From contig CAZDWF010000083.1 of assembly GCA_964508895.1 (NCBI GenBank), positions 1 through 16,821 of the forward strand: 16,821 nucleotides of DNA, given 5' to 3'. A program made the position numbers and the translations under genes. Positions 1 to 7,029 of this stretch are shown here, piece by piece (position 1 is the first letter of the stretch; each line of letters begins with the position of its first letter). The notes under the pieces are model-generated. The model had not been told where the DNA came from. It did not search any database and worked only from the letters and a program-made list of their open reading frames with translations. Source of the stretch: M55B132 sp964508895 (GTDB lineage: Bacteria > Bacteroidota > Bacteroidia > Bacteroidales > B18-G4).

Positions 1-18
1 CCACTGCTCCACCCCGCA
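1..18 (-). tRNA. Initiator tRNA-Met, 5' end only (partial)
   Basis: Read on the minus strand, the window edge gives TGCGGGGTGGAGCAGTGG. This matches the acceptor 5' strand and D-arm start of bacterial initiator tRNA-Met (typically CGCGGGGTGGAGCAG), with a T at position 1 as expected for the unpaired 1-72 end of an initiator. The rest of the tRNA, including the CAT anticodon, lies outside the window, so identity rests on 18 bases. A good Bacteroidota promoter sits just upstream (33-63), which supports a stable RNA gene starting here. Confidence 0.6.
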
Positions 19-32
19 ATGTTTTGCGTGTG

Positions 33-63
33 CAAATGTAATACTATTTTATAATATAGCAAG
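33..63 (-). promoter_or_regulatory. Bacteroidota-type promoter of the edge tRNA
   Basis: On the minus strand TACATTTG (33-40) matches the Bacteroidota -7 consensus TAnnTTTG exactly. CTTG (60-63), one base from the -33 consensus TTTG, lies 19 nt upstream. Transcription would begin a few bases before the predicted tRNA 5' end at 18. The element also lies 3' of the secreted-protein gene that ends at 77 on the same strand. Confidence 0.6.
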
Positions 64-76
64 TGTAAAACTTCAA

Positions 77-3000
77 TTATTCCTTAATAATCTTCACTCT
101 GAAAAACCTTCCTGACTCATCCCTCAAACGAATAATATAAATTCCTGGTAAATATGATGTCAAATCAAAGGAATAAGATCCTGCAGCATTTTCAATCTTC
201 CCTTCCCTTACTGTCTGTCCACTAATTGAGTGTATACTATAAGACAGGCTATTACTATTAGGGAGAGGGATAGTAAGCATACCTGATGTAGGAATTGGGA
301 ATGCTGTCAAATTGCTGTTATCCTGAATTTGATCAATATCATTGCTCAGATCAGTACATCCTACCAGGTCAAACTCAGCTGCTGAAGCCCAGGCATTGCC
401 ATTAACCTCTGATAATGCATACAGACGGAAAAACTTCCCTATCTGTGGCTCATCAAATACTACAGTCTGTGGAGCTGAAGTGTTTTCAAACTCACCAGTA
501 CTAACAGGAGTACCCCAGTCTAAAGAATCCTCACTGATGTATAACTCATATTCTTTTATGCGGCCATTTTGTCCGTTCTGCCTGTTAAGGTAAATAAACT
601 CAAATATCTTATAAGTTTCCCCCATGTCTATCTGAATCTCATGCGGATAAGGGTCCGTTCCTGTGCTCCAGCGTGTATGCCAGATTGTTGAAGGATCATC
701 ATCAAATGACATAATAGCCAATCCCGGGTAATTAAGCTCTTCACTGTCAACATAAATAAGTTCCCAGATATCTTTTGGCAGTTCTGCAGGATTATCACAA
801 TCTTCAATCGAAGGGCAGGTTGTTGTTGTAATCATATCCGGCATGTACTTACTATATGTATCATTATTATCTGTGACAGTAAAGTTCACACTATATGTCC
901 CCGGATTTCCCAACACTACTTTAGGATTGCGAATGTTAGCATTATCGATGTATGCAGGTTCTGGAGTGATCTCCCATTGCCAGCTCACTCCTTCATGATT
1001 AATGATAGAATGATCGTCAAAAAATAAAGTGTCGGTCATGCAATTATAAAATGATTTTTCAACCCATGGATTAATGATGGGAGTAAATTCCGTTTCAGCC
1101 ATTGGTGACTCCCAAATCCCAGCACCACCTGCAACCCTTAATTTACTATCTCTAAAAAAGGGTAAAGCAAGATTTACTGCCATTCCTGCTGGATAATTAT
1201 TATTATATAATTCCCAGTCTGTCATTCCCTCTCCTCTTTTAAAAACCTTTGCTGATTGACCATTCCTGGCTTTTGTGAACAGGTAAACCAGATCCTGCTC
1301 ATTAGAAGCAGGTTGAATTACTAAGCATTTGGTATATTCTGAAAGGCTGCCTGTCCAGTCTGCCCAGGTGTCACCACCATCCGTTGATTTAAAAACTTCT
1401 CCGATATCAGCAGACCATGTACCATTTTGCAGACAAGCATAAATTACATCTTCATTATAAGGAGAAATAGCAAAGAAAAGCTTACCCTTCCAGTAAGATG
1501 TACCATATTGCCCGCTGGTAAGCGAAGGTTTTAGAGTCCAGCTCTGGCCACCGTCATCACTTCTGTATAAACCGGAACCTATAACATCAGCATAAAATAC
1601 ATCAGGGTTGGAGTAACTGATCTGCAAATACCTGACTTTAGCATTGAAATCATGGATAAGGTCATAGGTCACTCCCATATCGATACTTTTCCAAAAAGCA
1701 TTCCCTTCTCCAAGAAATATAGTTCCATAGAAATTCGGATGAAAAACCATATTACTCCTGCGTCCGCCGTATTCATCCATATTCGGATATTTACTGAAAA
1801 TAAACCTGCCTTCCGGCTGGCCTTCTGCTGTTTGTGGTAAAATCCATCCATTACCAAGATCGTTGAAAGCCACATGGCGACTTCTCCCCTGAAGAACCCA
1901 TCCTGTAGGTGATTCAGCACCACCCATTCGCAAAGCTTTTGGATTGTAAAAATCAGCAATGGCTGTATTTCCGTTATGATACCTACCACCAACAACAATG
2001 TCTTCATTCCAGCCCTGATCAAAACCCCACATATCGGAGCCGATCAAACCATTATTACGGGCAAAATAGTTGACAGTAGTTGTAAAATTATCTGTCGTTA
2101 AAGTGAATCCACCATCGGTAGAAACCCATGTGTCACCGTTTGGAAGCAATTTCATATCCTGGATGTCAGGGTGAATAGAAAATGATCCGCTATAACCACC
2201 AACAGCTGTAAATGTTTGTCCACCATTCAATGATTTGAAAAGTGTTGTAGTACCGGCATATATGATATCTTCATCTACAGGGGAAATTTCCAGGACCAGG
2301 TCAAAATATCCCTGTCCGTTGTTCATTGGAAAGCTGCCTGTTTGCCCTGTAGCCAATAAACTCCAGCTGCCAGCATCCAGTATACTTTTATAAATAAAAG
2401 GTGTATTATCCGAGCTTAGCATCACAGCAAGTAATATGTTAGGATCCGCTATTGTAACAGCAAGCAATCCGCCACTCGCATCTGTAATATCTGTTGGAAA
2501 AGCAGGGTCTGGTGAAAAAGTGATACCCGCATCATTAGACACTATAACTGAGAACTTCCCGTTTGTTTTTGTGATTGCATATATTTTATTATTGTCATCC
2601 TGTTTGATCTCTATATCATAAGATTGGCTTGTCCATGGATTTTCCCAGTTTAATCCGCCGTCATTGCTGATGTAAACCCCATTATCTGCAGCCGCCAGGA
2701 TCTTATCAGGGTCCAAAGGATCAATCTTTAAACGATTGGCATGAAAAAGCTCATTAATTGGGAGTAAGGGAGTCCATGAATTTCCACCATCTGTAGTTTT
2801 GTGAATCTGATTTCCTGCAGCCACAAACACTATATCGGGATTCACAGGATGGATGGCTGTTGCAGTAATTCCGCCTCCAAAAAAGTAATTCGGAGCAGCA
2901 AGTTCCCATGTAAGACCCTGATCGTATGTCCGGTTAACAAAACCAGTTTCTGTACCACCGAAAAGGATGTCATTATCAGAAGTGGCTACATCAAATGAAT

Positions 3001-3499
3001 ATACATTTACCTGCCAGGGACATGCTATGGGATCCTGTGGCGAACCTGATTCATTAAGCCAGAATGTTTCTTTTGGTCCCAGAAAGGTCCAGTCGGAGGC
3101 AGATTTAATATTATTGCCCTGCTCATTCCCTGCATCTAATTGCAAAGACTTCAGGCGTTTGTAATACTCATCTAGATCGGGCAAAAATATCGATCCGTCT
3201 TCCATCACCCATGGCTCGATGCTTTTTCGCCACAATTTAAAGTACCTTATCACATCTTTATAATTATCGCTATTATCAGTTCCCGATTTATTGTAAGCAT
3301 CAATCAGTTCATAATAATTTACAGGATAATCATAAAGCATCTTAGCCCATCCTGGATAATCAGGATTGTAGGATGGCTTGTAGCTTTTGATCAGGCCGGG
3401 AATATCGTCATAAGGAGTGTATTGAAGTTGTGAAAAAGCTGTTGGCAAATAAAAAAATAAGGCAACAGACATTAATGTTTTTATCAGAAGATTTTTCAT
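77..3499 (-). CDS. Secreted BNR/Asp-box, PKD and discoidin protein with T9SS type A sorting domain
   Basis: A 1140-residue exported protein. I start at 3499, where a signal peptide begins (MKNLLIKTLMSVALFFYLP, ending AFSQ near residue 24). The frame is open to an ATG at 3586, but that would put 29 unlike residues before the signal peptide. Residues ~110-800 hold repeated Asp-box motifs (SxDxGxxW-like: YDQGLTW, TDGGNSW, NDGGLNW, DDGGQSW, TDGGDTW), as in sialidase/sortilin-type beta-propellers. Residues ~810-900 are PKD-like (WQWEITP, GTYSVNFTVTD). Residues ~905-1048 resemble an F5/8C discoidin carbohydrate-binding domain (STIWHTRW, IGKFFRLY). The last ~75 residues are a Por sorting tail (PTSGMLTIPL, GIYIIRL, ending KIIKE). 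By family, such tails direct export by the type IX system and attachment or release at the cell surface. I see no catalytic signature, so hydrolase versus adhesin is undecided. It is divergent from era, with no obvious partner gene in the window. Confidence 0.85.
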   Translation of the reverse strand: MKNLLIKTLMSVALFFYLPTAFSQLQYTPYDDIPGLIKSYKPSYNPDYPGWAKMLYDYPVNYYELIDAYNKSGTDNSDNYKDVIRYFKLWRKSIEPWVMEDGSIFLPDLDEYYKRLKSLQLDAGNEQGNNIKSASDWTFLGPKETFWLNESGSPQDPIACPWQVNVYSFDVATSDNDILFGGTETGFVNRTYDQGLTWELAAPNYFFGGGITATAIHPVNPDIVFVAAGNQIHKTTDGGNSWTPLLPINELFHANRLKIDPLDPDKILAAADNGVYISNDGGLNWENPWTSQSYDIEIKQDDNNKIYAITKTNGKFSVIVSNDAGITFSPDPAFPTDITDASGGLLAVTIADPNILLAVMLSSDNTPFIYKSILDAGSWSLLATGQTGSFPMNNGQGYFDLVLEISPVDEDIIYAGTTTLFKSLNGGQTFTAVGGYSGSFSIHPDIQDMKLLPNGDTWVSTDGGFTLTTDNFTTTVNYFARNNGLIGSDMWGFDQGWNEDIVVGGRYHNGNTAIADFYNPKALRMGGAESPTGWVLQGRSRHVAFNDLGNGWILPQTAEGQPEGRFIFSKYPNMDEYGGRRSNMVFHPNFYGTIFLGEGNAFWKSIDMGVTYDLIHDFNAKVRYLQISYSNPDVFYADVIGSGLYRSDDGGQSWTLKPSLTSGQYGTSYWKGKLFFAISPYNEDVIYACLQNGTWSADIGEVFKSTDGGDTWADWTGSLSEYTKCLVIQPASNEQDLVYLFTKARNGQSAKVFKRGEGMTDWELYNNNYPAGMAVNLALPFFRDSKLRVAGGAGIWESPMAETEFTPIINPWVEKSFYNCMTDTLFFDDHSIINHEGVSWQWEITPEPAYIDNANIRNPKVVLGNPGTYSVNFTVTDNNDTYSKYMPDMITTTTCPSIEDCDNPAELPKDIWELIYVDSEELNYPGLAIMSFDDDPSTIWHTRWSTGTDPYPHEIQIDMGETYKIFEFIYLNRQNGQNGRIKEYELYISEDSLDWGTPVSTGEFENTSAPQTVVFDEPQIGKFFRLYALSEVNGNAWASAAEFDLVGCTDLSNDIDQIQDNSNLTAFPIPTSGMLTIPLPNSNSLSYSIHSISGQTVREGKIENAAGSYSFDLTSYLPGIYIIRLRDESGRFFRVKIIKE

Positions 3500-3675
3500 G
3501 TAGCTAAGGTATGCATTTAATGTCGGAAAAGGGGTTCCTAAACCATCAAACCATTCTGCAATGGATGATATGTTGTTCCATTTCATTATATAAAGTATTT
3601 ATGATTATTCTTTTGTCATTTAGTCTCAAAAAAGTTTAAAACCTTAGAAATACGGAGAAGAGATTCCCTTTTTCA

Positions 3676-3683
3676 TACCTTTG
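3676..3683 (+). promoter_or_regulatory. -7 box of the era promoter
   Basis: TACCTTTG matches the Bacteroidota -7 consensus TAnnTTTG and is followed by CA, as is common. No convincing TTTG -33 element is seen at the usual distance. It ends only 12 nt before the era ATG (3696), so the transcript would have a very short leader. It also overlaps an in-frame TTG (3681), which argues against that TTG as the start. Confidence 0.55.
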
Positions 3684-3695
3684 CAAAAAAACAAT

Positions 3696-4574
3696 ATGCC
3701 CCATAAAGCAGGATACGTAAATATTATAGGGAGCCCGAACGCAGGGAAATCGACTTTGATGAATGCCCTGGTAGGTGAAAAACTCAGTATCATTACAAAG
3801 AAAATTCAAACGACACGTCATAGAATTCTAGGTATCATCAATGAAAAGGACTACCAGATCATATTATCAGATACTCCAGGATTGCTAAAGCCTCATTATA
3901 AACTTCACGAGGCAATGATGAAACATATTGATGAAGCTTTTCAGGATGCTGATATCTTCATTTTTATTCAGGATGTGAACGAATCTTTTGAATCTGAAGA
4001 AATAATTCAGAGATTGCATAAAACGGAGAAGCATCTCATTATTGCTTTAAATAAAATAGATCTGTCTGACCAGGAAAAGGTTGAAAAAGAATCTATTGTA
4101 TGGCAGGAAAAATTCCCAAATGCTAAAGTGATTCCTATTTCGGCTTTACACAATTTTAATGTTGATACTATTTTAAATATGATTGTTAAGCTCCTTCCGG
4201 AAAGTCCGGCCTATTATCCAAAAGACACGCTTACCGACAAAAATATACGCTTTTTTGTTTCTGAGATAATAAGAGAAAAAATTCTACTGAACTTTCAAAA
4301 GGAGATACCTTACTCAGCTGAAGTTACTGTATATGAGTACAAGGAAGATACAAATATCATTCGCATAAAAGCATATATCCATGTAGCCCGCGATACTCAA
4401 AAAGGAATCATACTAGGTCATCAGGGAAAAGCTATAAAGAAGCTAGGGACAGACGCCCGTAAAGACATTGAAGAATTTGTGGGCAAGAAAGTCCATCTTG
4501 AACTAACGGTAAAAGTTTCTAAAGACTGGCGTAATAGTGAAGAACAGTTGAAGAGATTTGGATATGAGGAGTAA
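3696..4574 (+). CDS. era: GTPase Era, 16S rRNA-binding ribosome assembly factor
   Basis: Era is an essential GTPase that binds the 3' end of 16S rRNA and helps 30S subunits mature in the cytoplasm. At 292 residues it is of normal length. The GTPase domain shows G1 GSPNAGKST (12-20), G3 DTPG (59-62) and G4 NKID (~121), with the TTRHRILGI switch region typical of Era. A C-terminal KH domain (~200-285) contains the GHQGKAIKKLG loop. The second G1 position is Ser rather than the more usual Arg. I choose ATG 3696 over an in-frame TTG at 3681, because the TTG lies inside the predicted -7 promoter box. It heads a plus-strand group with der and an S4 protein, all concerned with the ribosome, but der has its own promoter. 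Confidence 0.97.
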   Translation: MPHKAGYVNIIGSPNAGKSTLMNALVGEKLSIITKKIQTTRHRILGIINEKDYQIILSDTPGLLKPHYKLHEAMMKHIDEAFQDADIFIFIQDVNESFESEEIIQRLHKTEKHLIIALNKIDLSDQEKVEKESIVWQEKFPNAKVIPISALHNFNVDTILNMIVKLLPESPAYYPKDTLTDKNIRFFVSEIIREKILLNFQKEIPYSAEVTVYEYKEDTNIIRIKAYIHVARDTQKGIILGHQGKAIKKLGTDARKDIEEFVGKKVHLELTVKVSKDWRNSEEQLKRFGYEE

Positions 4575-4658
4575 AGAAGTGATGGGGTGAAGATGTGACG
4601 TTAATTATCAGGGGGAATATTATCGCTGCTAGGGCGGACAACATGTCCACACCATCTA

Positions 4659-4691
4659 TTTGTTTGCAAATCACAAAATCAACTATCTTTG
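4659..4691 (+). promoter_or_regulatory. Promoter of der-hslR (-33 TTTG, -7 TATCTTTG)
   Basis: TATCTTTG (4684-4691) matches TAnnTTTG exactly. Two candidate -33 boxes lie upstream, TTTG at 4659-4662 (21-nt spacer) and TTTG at 4663-4666 (17-nt spacer). Transcription would start near 4698, just before or within the heptad array that forms the der leader. Confidence 0.7.
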
Positions 4692-4701
4692 CAGCAATTA
4701 A

Positions 4702-4729
4702 TTCTTAATCCTTAATTCTTAATTTTAAT
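4702..4729 (+). repeat. Heptad tandem array, unit TTCTTAA, in the der leader
   Basis: Four 7-bp units: TTCTTAA (4702), TCCTTAA (4709), TTCTTAA (4716) and the degenerate TTTTAAT (4723). The array lies between the predicted der transcription start and the TTG start codon, so it would be most of the 5' untranslated leader. Its second half supplies the in-frame TAA at 4706 that closes the frame upstream of der. Confidence 0.75.
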
Positions 4730-4732
4730 CCC

Positions 4733-6034
4733 TTGGCAAACATTCTAGCCATAGTAGGCCGCCCAAACGTAGGCAAATCCACATTTTTCAACCGTCTCAC
4801 ACAGAGTCGCCAGGCCATTGTTGAAGAAACAAGTGGGGTTACCCGTGACAGACATTATGGAAAAAGCCACTGGAATGGCAAGGATTTTTCTGTGATTGAT
4901 ACCGGAGGTTATGTCATTGGCTCAGATGATGTTTTTGAACAGGAAATACGCAAACAGGTGGAGCTTGCAGTAGAAGAAGCTGATGTAATCCTTTTTATGG
5001 TGGATGTAAAAGACGGGCTCACAGGAATGGATGAGGATGTTGCCAATGTGTTGAGAAAAATAAAAAAACCCGTTTATATTGCCGCCAATAAAACTGATAA
5101 CTTTGACAAGATTGCTGACAGCACTGAATTCTATCAGTTGGGACTTGAGAACATCTTTCCTGTTTCAGCTATTAGTGGTTCAGGTACTGGTGACCTTCTT
5201 GATGAAATAGCAAAACACTTCAGTATAGAAACTGAAGAAGAATCAGACCTCCCTCGTTTTGCAGTTATAGGCAGACCCAATGTTGGAAAATCCTCACTTG
5301 TTAATGCCCTCCTGAGAAATGAAAGGAATATAGTAACTGATATCCCGGGAACAACACGTGATTCGATTTACACACCATATAATGCCTTTGGATTTAACTT
5401 CCTGTTGGTTGATACAGCAGGAGTACGTAAGAAAAGTAAGGTACATGAAGATATTGAGTTCTATTCAGTGATGCGCTCTATCAGAGCTATTGAAAACTCT
5501 GACGTATGCCTTTTATTAATTGATGCAAAGAACGGTTTTGAATCGCAGGATATGAGCATTTTACAACTCGTAGAAAAAAACCATAAAGGAGTTGTTATTG
5601 TTGTAAATAAATGGGATCTGATCGACAAAGAAACCAATACTCATATCGAATTCAAGAAGAGACTGGAAGAAAAGCTGGCTCCTTTTACTGATATTCCAAT
5701 AATCTTCACATCCGTTACTGAAAAACAAAGGATATTTAAAACACTTGATCTGGCAAACCAGGTATATAAGAACAAAACCAGGCAAATCCCAACGGCTGAA
5801 CTCAACGATTTCATCCATCCTATTTTAGAAAAAACACCACCACCGGCAATTAAAGGGAAATATATCAAGATCAAATATGTTACACAGCTCAAAACGAAAT
5901 TTCCTGCTTTTGCATTCTTTTGCAATTTCCCTCAATATATTAGAGATCCTTACAAGAGATTCCTGGAAAATAAGATCAGGGCAAGCTTTGATTTTTCAGG
6001 AGTTCCTATCACAATATTCTTCAGGAAGAAATAA
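4733..6034 (+). CDS. der: Ribosome assembly GTPase Der (EngA)
   Basis: Der is a tandem-GTPase needed for 50S subunit maturation. The 433-residue protein has two G domains: the first with GRPNVGKST (9-17), DTGG (~56) and NKTD (~118); the second with GRPNVGKSS (~178), TTRDS, DTAG (~229) and NKWD (~292). A C-terminal KH-like domain ends FRKK. Length is normal. The start is a TTG at 4733, giving the expected family N terminus MANILAIVGRPN. No ATG or GTG lies between it and the in-frame stop at 4706, so the TTG start is forced. It is followed after 2 nt by the S4-domain gene, implying one transcript. Confidence 0.97.
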   Translation: MANILAIVGRPNVGKSTFFNRLTQSRQAIVEETSGVTRDRHYGKSHWNGKDFSVIDTGGYVIGSDDVFEQEIRKQVELAVEEADVILFMVDVKDGLTGMDEDVANVLRKIKKPVYIAANKTDNFDKIADSTEFYQLGLENIFPVSAISGSGTGDLLDEIAKHFSIETEEESDLPRFAVIGRPNVGKSSLVNALLRNERNIVTDIPGTTRDSIYTPYNAFGFNFLLVDTAGVRKKSKVHEDIEFYSVMRSIRAIENSDVCLLLIDAKNGFESQDMSILQLVEKNHKGVVIVVNKWDLIDKETNTHIEFKKRLEEKLAPFTDIPIIFTSVTEKQRIFKTLDLANQVYKNKTRQIPTAELNDFIHPILEKTPPPAIKGKYIKIKYVTQLKTKFPAFAFFCNFPQYIRDPYKRFLENKIRASFDFSGVPITIFFRKK

Positions 6035-6036
6035 TA

Positions 6037-6429
6037 ATGGTTGTTCCTGAAAATATCAGAATAGATAAATGGCTCTGGGCAGTAAGAGTTTTCAAAACCA
6101 GGTCATTAGCTTCTCAGGCATGCAGAGCAGGAAAAGTAAAAATTGATGAGATGTCTGTGAAGCCAAGCAGAGAGGTTAAGCTTGATGACAACATTCATAT
6201 TCAGATTGGCCAGTTAAACCGGGTTCTAAGAGTTACAGGGCTGATCCACAACCGGGTTTCAGCAAAACTTGCTGTTGAAAACTATGAAGACCTAAGCCCT
6301 CAGGAAGAAATTGAAAAAGTAAAAATGATGAGGGAGTTAAACTATGAATACCGGGAGCGAGGTACAGGAAGGCCAACGAAAAAAGAACGAAGGATCATAG
6401 AAAAGCTAAAGAAGCATAAGAGGTTTTAG
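6037..6429 (+). CDS. hslR: S4-domain RNA-binding protein, HslR (Hsp15) family
   Basis: A 130-residue small basic protein with an N-terminal S4 domain (residues ~6-65: RIDKWLWAVRVFKTRSLA, ACRAGKVKI, VKPSREVKLDD). This is the pattern of Hsp15/HslR, which in E. coli binds stalled 50S subunits carrying nascent peptide. The C terminus is highly basic (GRPTKKERRIIEKLKKHKRF), suited to rRNA contact. The ATG is 2 nt behind the der stop (TAA-TA-ATG), so translation is probably coupled and the gene belongs to the der transcript. The symbol rests on family similarity; function in ribosome recycling is inferred, not shown. The last codons and stop (AGGTTTTAG, 6421-6429) are complementary to CTAAAACCT at 6581-6589 in the downstream repeat region. 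Confidence 0.85.
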   Translation: MVVPENIRIDKWLWAVRVFKTRSLASQACRAGKVKIDEMSVKPSREVKLDDNIHIQIGQLNRVLRVTGLIHNRVSAKLAVENYEDLSPQEEIEKVKMMRELNYEYRERGTGRPTKKERRIIEKLKKHKRF

Positions 6430-6433
6430 TAAA

Positions 6434-6465
6434 TAGGTGCTAGGCTCTAGGTACTAGGTCCTGGG
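6434..6465 (+). repeat. Heptad array TAGGNNC, left arm of inverted repeat
   Basis: Four units of consensus TAGGNNC start at 6434, 6441, 6448 and 6455, followed by a partial unit TGGG. GGCTCTAGG (6443-6451) is exactly complementary to CCTAGAGCC (6552-6560) in the right array. The longer stretch 6434-6450 aligns to the reverse complement of the right arm at 14 of 17 positions by eye. Confidence 0.75.
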
Positions 6466-6551
6466 ATTATAGTGCAAGTAGCAAATTCTTTTCCCTTGAT
6501 TTATCATAATTATTTAATATAGAATTGAACCATTAACAAACGCACAAAAGC

Positions 6552-6590
6552 CCTAGAGCCCAGTGCCTAGAACCCAGAACCTAAAACCTG
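6552..6590 (-). repeat. Heptad array, right arm of inverted repeat
   Basis: Five units of consensus CCYARNN on the plus strand start at 6552, 6559, 6566, 6573 and 6580, then CCTG. Read on the minus strand this is the same NNYTRGG family as the left array, so the two arrays face each other. Its outer end CTAAAACCT (6581-6589) also pairs with AGGTTTTAG at the end of the hslR coding region (6421-6429), so the inverted repeat has an outer and an inner paired block. Confidence 0.75.
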
Positions 6591-6591
6591 A

Positions 6592-7020
6592 CTATTCTTT
6601 AGCATAATCAATCTCTTTCAGCAACACCCCATTCCTGTCATAAAATCTCCATGCTTCAACCCTAATATCGTCTTTATAGGTGCCTTCAACGTATAGTTGT
6701 CCATTATCGTGGTAAGTTTTTCCCATTCCATCCCTTCGGCCTTTTTTGAAATAGCCTTCACTCCATTTACTTCCGTTCTCGTACCAATATTGCCAGTAGC
6801 CATGACGGGTATCATCCTTATATTCACCTTCTAATCTTTTCTGATTATTTTCATAATAGGCGATCTCTTTTACAAGCTCTCTTTCGTCACCATTAAGTTC
6901 ATAAATTTTTACAGTTTTTGGTGAACCATCATCATAGTTATCTTCAATAACTTCTTCGTATTCTTTTGCGCATGAAGCAAATAATACAGCACTTATCAGG
7001 AATAAGAAAAATTTTCTCAT
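6592..7020 (-). CDS. Small MORN-repeat lipoprotein (YwqK-like)
   Basis: A 142-residue protein with a lipoprotein signal (MRKFFLFLISAVLFASC, lipobox FASC with Cys17). Residues ~30-142 hold four or five degenerate MORN-like repeats of about 23 residues, recognisable from NNQKRLEGEYKDD, HGYWQYWYENG, SEGYFKKGRRDG, VEGTYKDD and the final DRNGVLLKE. Such repeats occur in YwqK-type proteins of Bacteroidota, whose role is mostly unknown; the antitoxin label of some database families is not supported here by any toxin neighbour. It starts 9 nt after the pyrC stop and is the last gene of the operon of mannosyltransferase, pyrC and lipoprotein. It is probably an envelope protein; function is not known. 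Confidence 0.85.
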   Translation of the reverse strand: MRKFFLFLISAVLFASCAKEYEEVIEDNYDDGSPKTVKIYELNGDERELVKEIAYYENNQKRLEGEYKDDTRHGYWQYWYENGSKWSEGYFKKGRRDGMGKTYHDNGQLYVEGTYKDDIRVEAWRFYDRNGVLLKEIDYAKE

Positions 7021-7029
7021 TATAAAATT

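Larger units (their letters stand above)
4575..4732 (+). other. era-der intergenic region
   Basis: 158 bases without a gene. After the era stop there is a GTGA motif repeated at 8-base spacing (4579, 4587, 4595), then a short inverted repeat GGACA-ACA-TGTCC (4636-4648) without a following T-run, then the der promoter (4659-4691) and a 7-bp-period AT-rich array (4702-4729). No intrinsic terminator is evident. Confidence 0.6.
6430..6591. other. Convergent intergenic region with inverted heptad arrays
   Basis: 162 bases between the stops of hslR (plus) and the MORN lipoprotein gene (minus). It holds two degenerate 7-bp-period arrays in opposite orientation (6434-6465 and 6552-6590) around an AT-rich core of about 86 bases in which I see no other feature. 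The arrangement could fold into a long imperfect hairpin and stop transcription from both sides; no classical GC-stem plus U-run terminator is visible. Confidence 0.6.

Noticed and set aside
1669..2022. 117-codon open frame on the minus strand inside the T9SS protein gene
   Set aside because: Alternative frame of a well-supported coding region; no start signal or family resemblance.
3500..3586. N-terminal extension of the T9SS protein from ATG 3586
   Set aside because: It would place 29 residues before a clear signal peptide that begins at the ATG at 3499; the extension resembles no export signal.
4636..4648. Intrinsic terminator after era (GGACA-ACA-TGTCC)
   Set aside because: The stem is only five base pairs with a three-base loop and no T-run follows.
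6434..6590. CRISPR-like array
   Set aside because: The units are 7 bp, contiguous and degenerate, with no spacers and no cas genes.
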